From Bacillus sp. FJAT-42315 (lineage in GTDB: Bacteria > Bacillota > Bacilli > Bacillales > Domibacillaceae): a stretch of 64,000 nucleotides of DNA. Shown here piece by piece: positions 35,300 through 42,848 of this stretch (position 1 is the stretch's first letter; every line of letters starts with the position of its first letter). The notes beneath the pieces are model-generated. The model was given only the letters and a program-made list of their open reading frames with translations, did no database searches and had not been told where the DNA came from. The translations under genes were made by a program, and so were the position numbers. The stretch covers positions 2,246,657-2,310,656 of the forward strand of contig NZ_KZ454941.1 of assembly GCF_002797375.1 (NCBI RefSeq), written 5' to 3'.

Positions 35300-35324
35300 A
35301 ACCCCACCCTAAAAAGGTGAGGTT
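35300..35324 (-). terminator. Terminator of exon-like cassette A
   Basis: On the minus strand AACCTCACC pairs with GGTGGGGTT, followed by a T-rich tract. It comes 5 bases after the stop codon of the coding segment. Confidence 0.8.
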
Positions 35325-35329
35325 AAAAA

Positions 35330-35746
35330 TTATTGTGATATCAATGTAACAATTTCTGAATCCACTAAATAAGAATTGCCCGATCCATCTGCATCAGCAC
35401 TTACAGTAATCTCATAGGAGCCTTTAGCAGGTATCACCTTACTATTTAATTGGAGCGCAAAATCACCATTTCCATTCAATCCTGTGAATGTAAGTGTATG
35501 CCCATTATTGCTAATTTCTGATACAGTAATTTGTCTCCACTGTCCGAATGGACCAACAGAGTCTGCAGAAGTTACAGTAATTTCACTAGGTAATTGAATT
35601 GTAAGTGTGCCATTAACGAATGTAGTATTAGCAAAATAATCTAACCTTATCATTTGAATTTGACCACTTGAATAAGTAGCACTTTTTGTTACCATCGGAT
35701 CTTTTATCCAAAAACTCCCATCAGTTATTAGAGTTGGTGGTACGCT
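35330..35746 (-). CDS. Exon-like beta-rich coding segment A (no start of its own)
   Basis: The frame runs from AGC directly after the predicted 3' end of the intron-like module to a TAA, 138 residues starting SVPPTLITDGS. It has no ribosome site and no start codon at its 5' boundary; an internal ATG at 35695 also lacks one. A stop codon lies inside the intron-like module just upstream. Composition is Thr/Ser/Val/Gly-rich with alternating strands (TIQLPSEITVTS, GHTLTFTGLNGNGDF, YEITVSADADGSG). It resembles domains of bacterial surface proteins. The best reading is a 3' exon that must be joined to a 5' exon by splicing, or a relic of one. Function of the whole protein is unknown. Confidence 0.55.
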   Translation of the reverse strand, partial: SVPPTLITDGSFWIKDPMVTKSATYSSGQIQMIRLDYFANTTFVNGTLTIQLPSEITVTSADSVGPFGQWRQITVSEISNNGHTLTFTGLNGNGDFALQLNSKVIPAKGSYEITVSADADGSGNSYLVDSEIVTLISQ

Positions 35747-35861
35747 ATTCTCGCCTTATACCTTCTCTCTATCTCGGTTTATAACGAGCCTACACCATAC
35801 AGGCGGCTTTCACCGCATACGGCGTGCCATCTGCAATAGTTCTATTTTCTTATTTCCCCTG
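35740..35861 (-). ncRNA. Group II intron domain V-VI module, copy A
   Basis: Minus-strand bases 35825-35792 fold as a 34-nt domain V: a 9-bp lower helix including wobbles, a 2-base bulge (CU), a 5-bp upper helix and a GAAA tetraloop, with a CGC triad near the 5' base. Domain VI follows, with arms CTCG and CGAG flanking a weak TTATA/TATAA stem; it ends GAGAAT, an AY end, at 35747. No domains I-III or reverse transcriptase gene are nearby. The 122-bp block is almost identical to 36238-36360. Confidence 0.7.
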
Positions 35862-35981
35862 CGTTTAATTTATCAGTAGAAACTCTACAAAAACTCTCAA
35901 ACTTTCTTAAACATAAAAAATAATGCCTACTCTTCAGTAGTGTTTGCTTGTGTCGCATTATCGTCCGAATGTGTAAGAAAA

Positions 35982-36002
35982 AACCCCACCAAATGGTGAG
36001 GT
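35982..36002 (-). terminator. Terminator of exon-like cassette B
   Basis: AACCTCACC and GGTGGGGTT pair around ATT with a T-run after it on the minus strand. The stem is nearly the same as that of cassette A. Confidence 0.85.
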
Positions 36003-36010
36003 TAAAAAAT

Positions 36011-36244
36011 TTATTCAAACGTTACTGTTGCTGAAGCTGGACTTTCTACCCCATTTACTACTTGCGTAACATATACAGACCCAAGACCAACAAAAGGTCC
36101 GATTGTAAAACCACCTGACGCTATTAAAGAATGATACAGAGTCCCATTTCCCAAATAAATGTTAATTGTAGCATTAGTTTGAATTCCAGTGATATTTAAG
36201 TCATCTACATCTACTATTGAAACTATTGGTGCTGTTGGCACGCT
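36011..36244 (-). CDS. Exon-like Ig-fold coding segment B (no start of its own)
   Basis: Seventy-seven residues in frame from AGC at the predicted intron 3' boundary to TAA. The sequence (SVPTAPIVSIVDVDD, then NITGIQTNATINIYLGNG, ending VVNGVESPASATVTF) looks like a single bacterial Ig-like repeat of surface or S-layer adhesins. There is no ribosome site at the boundary, and the phase relative to the intron-like module is the same as in segment A (both open with Ser-Val-Pro). This supports a set of alternative 3' exons. It may also be a dead remnant. Confidence 0.55.
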   Translation of the reverse strand, partial: SVPTAPIVSIVDVDDLNITGIQTNATINIYLGNGTLYHSLIASGGFTIGPFVGLGSVYVTQVVNGVESPASATVTFE

Positions 36245-36360
36245 ATTCTCGTCTTATACCTTCTCTATCTCTCAGTTTTATAACGAGCCTACACCATACA
36301 GGCGGCTTTCACCGCATAGGGCGTGCCATCTGCAATAGTTCTATTTTCTTATTTCCCCTG
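36238..36360 (-). ncRNA. Group II intron domain V-VI module, copy B
   Basis: The same architecture as copy A. Domain V lies at 36324-36291 on the minus strand with one lower-helix mismatch relative to copy A (CCC in place of CCG), an intact GAAA tetraloop and a CGC triad. Domain VI ends at GAGAAT, 36245. A bulged A in domain VI lies 7-8 bases before that end, as group II branch points do. About 180 bases separate it from the yneT terminator, too little room for an intron body. Confidence 0.7.
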
Positions 36361-36495
36361 AAGTCAATGTAGCACACGAAGTTTAAAACTGGTTAAAGTA
36401 ATGAAAAAACACAAAAAAATAACACCTACTATTCAGCAGCGTTTTCATCTAATAATGCTTGTTTTATAAGACTTGGATACACCATCAATTATAAT

Positions 36496-36526
36496 AGGCC
36501 GCCTTTTTCACAGGCGACCCTTTTCT
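36496..36526 (+). terminator. Intrinsic terminator beside yneT
   Basis: GGCCGCC pairs with GGCGACC around TTTTTCACA; T-rich sequence follows. It is nearly the same as the hairpin at 31937-31967, and the pair flanks the kinase plus cassettes. Confidence 0.7.
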
Positions 36527-36541
36527 TGTTATTTTTCAAGT

Positions 36542-36952
36542 TTATTTCGCTAACGCGTGTTCGACTTTTATACAACGGTTCATTATTACCGTTTTTCCCT
36601 TTTCCTTTAAAAACTCATACGTTCTCTCATCTTCTACACCAAGTTGAGCCCAAAAGATATCGCAGTCGATTTCTGCAAATTCCTTCGCGATGTCAAACAG
36701 AAACTCGGAGCGACGGAAGACATTGACAATATGGACTTTTTCTGTGATGTCTTTCAGTGAGCTGACTGCTTTTTCACCGAGTACAGTGTCTACACTTGGG
36801 TTGACTGGAATGATTTTATACCCAGCCTTTTGCATTGCTTCAGATACCATGTAGCTTGTTCTTTCTGGATTGTTACTTAACCCTACTACCGCAATTGTTT
36901 TTGCTTGTTTCAACAACTGCCCCATTTCTGCTCTTGATGGATTTTCAATCAT
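36542..36952 (-). CDS. yneT: CoA-binding protein YneT
   Basis: A 136-residue Rossmann-type CoA-binding protein: TIAVVGLSNNPERTSYMVSEAMQKAGYKIIPVNP is the nucleotide loop region (33 residues around positions 19-52), and MNRCIKVEH ends the domain. Family members bind CoA and may act in acyl-CoA metabolism or protein acylation; the role of YneT is not established. Gene order next to plsY and the topoisomerase IV genes matches B. subtilis. Confidence 0.9.
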   Translation of the reverse strand: MIENPSRAEMGQLLKQAKTIAVVGLSNNPERTSYMVSEAMQKAGYKIIPVNPSVDTVLGEKAVSSLKDITEKVHIVNVFRRSEFLFDIAKEFAEIDCDIFWAQLGVEDERTYEFLKEKGKTVIMNRCIKVEHALAK

Positions 36953-36993
36953 GTAATTCCCTCCCTATAATGACATATTTCGTTGTTTCTCTG

Positions 36994-38298
36994 TTAGTTT
37001 CCTGCTTTCGATTGTTTTCTATGAAAAAAGATTAACCACTGTTCAACAATGATAGCGACGAGCGTCCCGAAGATAAGGCCATTGTTTAAAACGGACGTCA
37101 CAGCTACAGGAAATTCCGTAAATGCAGCGGCAGGAACAAACATCGCACCTACACCAGTTAATAAGGCAATACCGCTGATCATTCTTGATCGATCTTTGTT
37201 TGTTTCTTTATCTAGCTCAGCAAAGGCAAAGCCGGCCATTTTTGAAAAAATAACGAAGGTCACCGCATAGCCGACAGGTGCTGGTAACGAAGCGAGAACA
37301 TTCATCGCTGGAGGACAAATGCTTAATAGAGCGATAAATACTGAACCAACTAAAAACGGCTGAATCGAGGCATTTCTCGTTTGAGCCACAAAGCCGGCTG
37401 CCCCTGAAATCGGAACCGAACCAATAGCAGATAAACTTCCACCGATAAGCTGATTCACTCCAGCGGCAAAACCAGCACCGCGATAGCTTGCTTTTTGTTT
37501 CGAACCTGTCACTTGTGTAATTACTTCTTCCATTACTCTGATGGAAGCAATCATATTTGCTGTCAATAATAGCGTAATAAACAAAGCAGTGACAATCGTT
37601 CCTGAATCAAATAAAGGTGATCCGAAAACAAAGAATTGAGGAAGTTGAATCCAACCTTGGCCATGACCTGTAATGGCAGGAGCTTGCCCTAGCGCAATAA
37701 AGATTAGCCAACCACAAGCGAAAGAAACAATGACAGAATATTGCCGTATCCAATTGAGCCGATGGGCAGAAAAATAATACGCAAGCACAAGTGTAATCAA
37801 ACTTCCCACCATGACCATCGGTTGAATGACACCTGCTTCATTCGGCAAACCAAGCATCCCTTTCATAAACGAACCACTTAATTGCAAAATGAGTAGAAAC
37901 AAGTACACAAACGTAACTGTCGGCGTAAATAAAGTGGCCATCCGATTTAAAAGACCGAATGCTGCTAACACAATAAAGAAAATACCTGAGACGATCATCC
38001 CGCCTTCTAAACTGCGTAATGCCTCTGTATCAGTTGCATAGATGGTGCCTGCAAAGCCGGCATAAATCGCAAACACGCCCCACCAAAGTCCAGCTGGCCC
38101 CTCACTAATCGGCAAGCGATGCCCAAATAGCGCTTGAATCAGTCCCGAAACTCCTAGCACAAACATTGTTCTTTGCACAAACATCGCTGTGTCTACTTCA
38201 GAAAAGCCGAACAACCCAGCAATAGCGATCGGTGCGACAAGGGAACTGGCCAGCATAAAGGTCGCCCATTGTAATCCACTAACTAATAATTTCATCAT
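36994..38298 (-). CDS. NCS2-family purine/pyrimidine permease
   Basis: A 434-residue membrane protein with about 12-14 helices. The conserved substrate region is recognisable (ISEGPAGLWWGVFAIYAG), as is the later segment GGSLSAIGSVPISGAAGFVAQT. It imports uracil, xanthine, uric acid or another base with protons or sodium. It resembles B. subtilis YwdJ-type proteins more than PbuX or PyrP, but the substrate is undetermined. It is inserted between yneT and plsY relative to B. subtilis. AGGTGG precedes the start. Confidence 0.82.
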   Translation of the reverse strand: MMKLLVSGLQWATFMLASSLVAPIAIAGLFGFSEVDTAMFVQRTMFVLGVSGLIQALFGHRLPISEGPAGLWWGVFAIYAGFAGTIYATDTEALRSLEGGMIVSGIFFIVLAAFGLLNRMATLFTPTVTFVYLFLLILQLSGSFMKGMLGLPNEAGVIQPMVMVGSLITLVLAYYFSAHRLNWIRQYSVIVSFACGWLIFIALGQAPAITGHGQGWIQLPQFFVFGSPLFDSGTIVTALFITLLLTANMIASIRVMEEVITQVTGSKQKASYRGAGFAAGVNQLIGGSLSAIGSVPISGAAGFVAQTRNASIQPFLVGSVFIALLSICPPAMNVLASLPAPVGYAVTFVIFSKMAGFAFAELDKETNKDRSRMISGIALLTGVGAMFVPAAAFTEFPVAVTSVLNNGLIFGTLVAIIVEQWLIFFHRKQSKAGN

Positions 38299-38468
38299 TC
38301 CACCTATTTCTTAAAAAATTAACAGTAATCACCTATTCAATTATTAAGGGTACGCCATATTTTTCAATCAAGCAACGAAAAGTTCTCCTATTCTGCTTGC
38401 ATGCATGGTAAAATAAAAAGCACATGTGTTACTTTTTATCATGATAAGTGTTTAAAAGGGGTAGATCT

Positions 38469-39050
38469 ATGCTTACCGGAATGATTATTATACTATCTTA
38501 TCTGCTTGGTTCCATCCCATCAGGATTAATTATCGGCAAACGTTTTTTCGGAATCGATATCCGGGAACATGGAAGTGGAAACCTCGGTGCGACAAATTCT
38601 TTTCGCACGTTAGGTGTCAAAGCCGGGCTGATTGTCACTTTCGCGGATATTTTAAAAGGAACGGTTGCTACGTTGTTGCCCTTATGGTTGGGCTCTACGT
38701 TAGACCCTCTTATTGCAGGTACTATTGCCGTCGTCGGGCATATGTTTCCTATTTTTGCAGGGTTTAGAGGTGGAAAAGCGGTTGCCACGTCAGGAGGAGT
38801 ACTGCTCGCCCTTCAACCTGTGATGTTTTTAGTGTTAGTGCTTTCTTTTTTTACTACTTTATATTTTTCAAAATATGTCTCATTATCATCGATTATTGCA
38901 GCTATCACAGCCATCATCTATTCCTTTATTCTAGGGAATACATTACTTATCGTCGTAGTTGCTACACTTGCATTTTTTGTTATTTTCAGACATCGTGCAA
39001 ATATTAAACGAATCAGCAACAAAACTGAACCTAAAATTAAATGGATGTAA
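38469..39050 (+). CDS. plsY: Acyl-phosphate:glycerol-3-phosphate acyltransferase
   Basis: A 193-residue membrane enzyme transferring an acyl group from acyl phosphate to glycerol 3-phosphate, the first step of phospholipid synthesis. The three motifs are present: GSIPSG near the N terminus, [16 protein letters not shown] in the first cytoplasmic loop, and [18 protein letters not shown] in the second. Length equals B. subtilis PlsY. ATG 38469 follows AAAGGGG by a normal distance; a GTG 21 bases upstream does not. Confidence 0.95.
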   Translation: MLTGMIIILSYLLGSIPSGLIIGKRFFGIDIREHGSGNLGATNSFRTLGVKAGLIVTFADILKGTVATLLPLWLGSTLDPLIAGTIAVVGHMFPIFAGFRGGKAVATSGGVLLALQPVMFLVLVLSFFTTLYFSKYVSLSSIIAAITAIIYSFILGNTLLIVVVATLAFFVIFRHRANIKRISNKTEPKIKWM

Positions 39051-39060
39051 TCATAACATG

Positions 39061-39108
39061 AAAAGACTACCCCAAAAGTAGGAAATGACTCCTTTTGGGT
39101 AGTCTTTT
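39061..39108. terminator. Bidirectional intrinsic terminator
   Basis: GACTACCC-AAAAG arms flank TCATTTCC with A- and T-runs on either side; it sits between convergent plsY and the FapA-like gene. Confidence 0.85.
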
Positions 39109-41070
39109 TTAATAGTTAGTTCCTATCTTTAGCTCACCTTCCTCATCTAAATGAGCATTGACTAGACTTGTCTTCTTTAAAAATATGTGCTTTTTCTTTC
39201 CTACATAAATCACTGTATCGATATGAGCAATACTTAAAATAATACGACCTTTTTCAGAAACCTTGATGACGGTAGGCACACCAGACTCCGAGCCTGCTTC
39301 TTTTGCCTGAACTACATTTTCAGCTTCAATCGTTCCCCCTTTAATATAACCAGTAATATTTATATCTCCACCCGATTTTAATGTAGAATTATATACACCT
39401 TGCCCCCAAATCATAATATCTCCACTGCAGGATATTTGACTGTTGATGGCATAAGGAATAGAAATAAATACATTCTCATCTGCCGGCGTAGAGTAATAAT
39501 GAAGTAAATGTTCCGCTTCTTTAGTCACTTGTTTCATCCTATGAGGAGACATGTTCTTCATATTTTTCGTCGTAAAAGTAAGGTACAATTGATTGGCCAA
39601 CTGAATCCAATCTTTCGAAAGCGCATTTTGATGTTTCGAAGTCTCTCGAACAAAAGATTTAATAGCTATAGGCAGCTGTTTAAAATTATTATCGATTAAT
39701 AATTGAATCGCTTGATGAATTTCTACTTCACTCACTTCTTTAGAGACTTGCTGAAGCCTTAATAAAACGGATTGTAACGCAGTATCAAAAATCATTAGTT
39801 GCTCAACAACTTCTTCAAGCTGTTTTAGCAAGACCTCAGCCATGAGATGGGTGTTCCCGGAGTTCACGACCGCTGCAAATACATTCTTTTGAATAATCAT
39901 CGATTTATTAGCAAATAAAGAAGCACCAGATACTTGCCCTTTTACTTCAATATCTCCTTCTGCTTCTACTTTCATTTTCTCCTCAATCTTTCCAGAGATT
40001 TCAATATCCCCTTGAAAACGCAAGTTTCCACTAGAAATATTAACATCCCCTTCATGCAAAAGGCGATTTAACACTTCCATCTTGACTGTCATCCCTCTTG
40101 TTTCTACATGTAATCGTCCGGACATAGAAGAGTAGATATCTTGATCCTTCTGATACATCCCATTACCAAGGTGGACGGATACTTCGTGCACAGGCTTAGG
40201 TTGTATAACATTCCCCTTTACATCCATACCAGGTGTACCTGGCTTGGGCGGTAGGATCGTAGCTACGCACTGATCCACTCTAACTTGTGGAATCGATCGC
40301 GTTTCACGAAAATCAACTTTTCCAAGCTGATCAATTTCAGGCGGTGTCATACCAATTTTATAGTCAACATAGAAATCAACTTGACCATCTGTTCCCTCTG
40401 TCGGCTTCTTTCCTGTTGCTAGTGTAACCTCCTCGTCAGCTAATACATCTATCGCGTATAAGATATTTTCTTCATTCATACCGAACGTAATGCCTTGGCG
40501 CTCTAATTCATGAGTGATCATCTCTTTCGTTAATTCATTAAAATGGCTAACCTCCTCATAGACAGATAAACGAACTGTCGAACTCGATGGATGATCATTG
40601 ACTTTATATATGATTTGCTCTCCAGTCTCTATGAGTACGCTCGCCTTCATTTTGTCGTTATCGACTGTAAACTTATAAACAGGGTCCTTCTTTTCAACAA
40701 TCGACTTGATCGTCACTTGATCTGTTGACGAAACAATGGCCGTATTCTCAATTAATTCATCATTTATGTATACTTGCAGTTTCGGATGAGGAACGAGTAC
40801 GATATCTTCAGGTCCTAAGGAATGAATGGCAAACTGTTCATTTTCAATTCCAGCTAAAGATCTTTGTAATGGCTCATCTTCTATCATCGGCATTTCTTCT
40901 CGAACTGTTACATTAACAATAGCTTGTTTTTGCTTTAATCCAAATAATTTAGAAGTAGGGTGCTGCAATACTTCAACCGTTACTTGCTCTCTTAATACAT
41001 GTAATTCAGCTAACGCTAATCGAATAGCTTCATCTACTGTGTTTGCCTTTTTCTTGATCGTTTTTAACAT
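39109..41070 (-). CDS. FapA (DUF342)-family protein with N-terminal Jag-N domain
   Basis: A 653-residue cytoplasmic protein. The first 60 residues form a Jag_N-like domain (KANTVDEAIRLALAELHVLREQ), also found at the N terminus of KhpB/Jag RNA-binding proteins. After a linker come FapA/DUF342 beta-helix repeats (SGNLRFQGDIEISGKIEEKMKVEAEGDIEVKG, then SCSGDIMIWG and SGGDINITGYIKGG). DUF342 proteins are linked to flagellar assembly and polymerisation in some species, but their role in bacilli is unclear. ATG 41070 follows AGAGGTG; an upstream 23-residue extension lacks a site. The gene is inserted between plsY and yneR relative to B. subtilis. Confidence 0.8.
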   Translation of the reverse strand: MLKTIKKKANTVDEAIRLALAELHVLREQVTVEVLQHPTSKLFGLKQKQAIVNVTVREEMPMIEDEPLQRSLAGIENEQFAIHSLGPEDIVLVPHPKLQVYINDELIENTAIVSSTDQVTIKSIVEKKDPVYKFTVDNDKMKASVLIETGEQIIYKVNDHPSSSTVRLSVYEEVSHFNELTKEMITHELERQGITFGMNEENILYAIDVLADEEVTLATGKKPTEGTDGQVDFYVDYKIGMTPPEIDQLGKVDFRETRSIPQVRVDQCVATILPPKPGTPGMDVKGNVIQPKPVHEVSVHLGNGMYQKDQDIYSSMSGRLHVETRGMTVKMEVLNRLLHEGDVNISSGNLRFQGDIEISGKIEEKMKVEAEGDIEVKGQVSGASLFANKSMIIQKNVFAAVVNSGNTHLMAEVLLKQLEEVVEQLMIFDTALQSVLLRLQQVSKEVSEVEIHQAIQLLIDNNFKQLPIAIKSFVRETSKHQNALSKDWIQLANQLYLTFTTKNMKNMSPHRMKQVTKEAEHLLHYYSTPADENVFISIPYAINSQISCSGDIMIWGQGVYNSTLKSGGDINITGYIKGGTIEAENVVQAKEAGSESGVPTVIKVSEKGRIILSIAHIDTVIYVGKKKHIFLKKTSLVNAHLDEEGELKIGTNY

Positions 41071-41234
41071 AATACACCTCTTCAGCTTATTATTATTTAT
41101 ATCGGCGCCTATATCTATCGCATTAGTTATAATTTTCAAAACACTACTTTATTACTATGAAAAGACCGAAAAAAGTATATTAATTATCAAATTTCTTCTC
41201 AACATGATAAACTAAAAATTGAGGTGAAGTGATT

Positions 41235-41531
41235 ATGAACATTTTTATCGATTCGCAAGCTCTGTCTTGGTTTAAACAGGAAGTGGAAATCCAATCAGGA
41301 GAATTCGTTCGGTTTTTCGTTCGGTATGGAGGATCAAGCCCACTTCATGATAGTTTTTCATTAGGTTTGACAAAAGAAGAGCCTATAGAAGTTGGAGCGA
41401 AACAGGAATATGATGGTGTTACTTTTTTCGTTGAACAAAAAGATCTTTGGTTTTTTGACGGACATGACCTTCATGTACATTATAATGAGAAATTAGATGA
41501 ACCCGAATATACATACGTGAAGCCTGAATGA
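41235..41531 (+). CDS. yneR: HesB-like protein YneR
   Basis: A 98-residue protein of the HesB/IscA-like fold in the YneR subgroup, which lacks the conserved Fe-S cysteines. It has FVRYGGSSPLHDSFSLGL and an acidic C terminus; no cysteine is present. Function is unknown. ATG 41235 follows GAGGTGA. Position between plsY and yneQ agrees with B. subtilis. Confidence 0.88.
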   Translation: MNIFIDSQALSWFKQEVEIQSGEFVRFFVRYGGSSPLHDSFSLGLTKEEPIEVGAKQEYDGVTFFVEQKDLWFFDGHDLHVHYNEKLDEPEYTYVKPE

Positions 41532-41532
41532 A

Positions 41533-41570
41533 AAAAGCGAAAAGGATGAGATTTTCCTTTTCGCTTTATA
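41533..41570. terminator. Bidirectional intrinsic terminator
   Basis: AAAGCGAAAAGGA and TCCTTTTCGCTTT form a long stem between convergent yneR and yneQ; the 3' arm touches the last codons of yneQ. Confidence 0.85.
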
Positions 41571-41868
41571 GTTGAAATTTAGTAATATGATCTATTAATC
41601 CTTCTTTTTCTAATATGGTTTTTTGTCGCTCTCCTAATAGATCATAATGGGGATAATTCATTTTTCGATCATCAATCCACTCTTTTGAAAGTCCGTATTG
41701 TTTTCCCCACTCAGCTAGCTGATTCATATTGCGACAGCCAACTTTGGTGACTGTTTTGCAACATGGAAAGCGATCATCTAGCCAGTAATGAGTTAGAAAC
41801 GCAAGCTCTCCCCGATTAATCGCCCGTTTCCACTCCAATACATCTTTTTTTGTTATGCCAAATGCCAT
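41566..41868 (-). CDS. yneQ: YneQ-family protein of unknown function
   Basis: A 100-residue soluble protein with conserved WKRAINRGELAFLTHYWLD, CKTVTKVGC and an HYDLLGERQK motif. It is the counterpart of B. subtilis YneQ by sequence pattern and position. No function is known. Its ATG overlaps the stop of yneP (TAATG), so the two are translationally coupled. Confidence 0.85.
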   Translation of the reverse strand: MAFGITKKDVLEWKRAINRGELAFLTHYWLDDRFPCCKTVTKVGCRNMNQLAEWGKQYGLSKEWIDDRKMNYPHYDLLGERQKTILEKEGLIDHITKFQL

Positions 41869-42308
41869 TATTTCTTCTCTTCACATGTAGTCTTTTTTTG
41901 ATTAGCCTCATAAGCTTGATGCCAATCTGGAAACACCTTTTTCATTGAAATCGGTCTAAAAGTATCTTTTTTGACGATCGTATGTATACTCTTTCCTGTC
42001 ACACAGACTTCTCCTTGATCATTTTTGATTTCATAGCCATAGGTTGTACGGACGCCTGAATATTCTTCAATCCATGTATACACCCATGCGTAATCACCAT
42101 ATTTAAAAGGTTTTTTATATGAAAGCTGAATATCAAGCACCGGAGATACATACCCCTCTTTTTCCATATCCGCATAGTTAAATCCTAGATCTTCAATTAA
42201 TTGTGTCCGTCCAAGCTCGAACCAAACGACATATTGTCCATGATATACGACTTGCATCGCATCCGTTTCTGCATAACGCACTTGTATTTCTTTTTTAGAT
42301 ACCAACAT
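41868..42308 (-). CDS. yneP: Acyl-CoA thioesterase YneP (YbgC/FadM type)
   Basis: A 146-residue hot-dog-fold thioesterase. The YbgC-type active-site region is clear: VRYAETDAMQVVYHGQYVVWFELGR (aspartate at residue 16 and the glycine-containing turn), followed by YKKPFKYGD. It would hydrolyse acyl-CoA thioesters in the cytoplasm. Position and length match YneP. It forms a two-gene unit with yneQ. Confidence 0.88.
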   Translation of the reverse strand: MLVSKKEIQVRYAETDAMQVVYHGQYVVWFELGRTQLIEDLGFNYADMEKEGYVSPVLDIQLSYKKPFKYGDYAWVYTWIEEYSGVRTTYGYEIKNDQGEVCVTGKSIHTIVKKDTFRPISMKKVFPDWHQAYEANQKKTTCEEKK

Positions 42309-42550
42309 CTCATCATCTCCCCTTTCTCTTTTACTGGAAGCTATAAACTCTCGGCACTCTCAGTATATATGAGTGCTGAAATAAAATAAAGTGAACCTGC
42401 CTCGTGCAGGCTCCAACAGATGAGACGCTGATGAGATGAATCCACTTAACTCTAAGACAAAAGCTACCCTATGTAATGTACTAGACATTATATAAGGCAG
42501 CCTGATGGTTTTTTTATGTATGTAACAAAATCACTCGGTTTGATATCGTA
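42309..42550 (+). ncRNA. Structured intergenic stretch with plus-strand terminator, candidate small RNA
   Basis: Three hairpins occur in 240 bases without a coding gene: GCACTCTCA/TGAGTGC (about 42351-42374), CCTGC-CTCGT-GCAGG (about 42399-42413), and a 17-bp imperfect stem at 42463-42501 followed by CTGATGG and eight T. The last is a good plus-strand terminator, yet no plus-strand gene precedes it. An independent small RNA is possible. On the minus strand the same hairpin could end the FbpB-like gene, but there the T-run is missing. Confidence 0.4.
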
Positions 42551-42694
42551 TTATTTAGCTTGAGACAATAATTTTCTTTCGTGTTTTTCTGCTAGTCTGT
42601 CTTCAATCGCTTTCATCGCTGCTGGATTATTCATCAGCTCACGTTTGTTTTCTTTCACCAAGTCAGCAAACGTCATTTTTCTCGCTTTTCTCAT
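42551..42694 (-). CDS. Small basic protein, FbpB-like
   Basis: A 47-residue basic helical protein, MRKARKMTFADLVKENKREL at the N terminus and KHERKLLSQAK at the C terminus, with GGAGGTGTG before ATG. It resembles the FbpB (Fur-regulated basic protein) family. In B. subtilis FbpB helps the small RNA FsrA repress iron-protein mRNAs, including aconitase. Here the gene lies next to aconitase. No clear Fur box is visible upstream, so iron control is not shown by the sequence. Confidence 0.7.
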   Translation of the reverse strand: MRKARKMTFADLVKENKRELMNNPAAMKAIEDRLAEKHERKLLSQAK

Positions 42695-42804
42695 AAACGG
42701 CACACCTCCTTCCCAAGTCTTATTATGAGCATTTTAACCTAAAACACAAGTGTTTATACCGAATTTTCAAATAATTTTAACGAAAAATTTACATATACAC
42801 AAAC

Positions 42805-42832
42805 AAGAGACCAGTATAGGCACTGATCTCTT
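42805..42832 (-). terminator. Hairpin terminator after acnA
   Basis: On the minus strand AAGAGATCAG pairs with CTGGTCTCTT (one G-U pair) and is followed by TGTTTGTG, a moderate T-rich tail. Confidence 0.65.
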
Positions 42833-42848
42833 GCGTTGCTATGCACAA

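Larger units (their letters stand above)
35020..35329. other. Intergenic stretch with terminators and a cassette-spacer remnant
   Basis: The part next to the kinase is AT-rich and carries its ribosome site and presumably its promoter. At 35246-35285 the minus strand contains GACCACAATACGACACAA, which resembles the spacer after the other cassette terminator near 35955-35970. This suggests the remains of a further repeat unit. I see no gene. Confidence 0.5.

Noticed and set aside
35330..35695. Treating the beta-rich segment as an independent gene from ATG 35695
   Set aside because: No ribosome site precedes that ATG, and the frame is open back to the intron-like module boundary.
42421..42450. 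CTGATGAG near 42428, the core of a hammerhead ribozyme
   Set aside because: The required GAAA box and matching stems I-III are missing around it.
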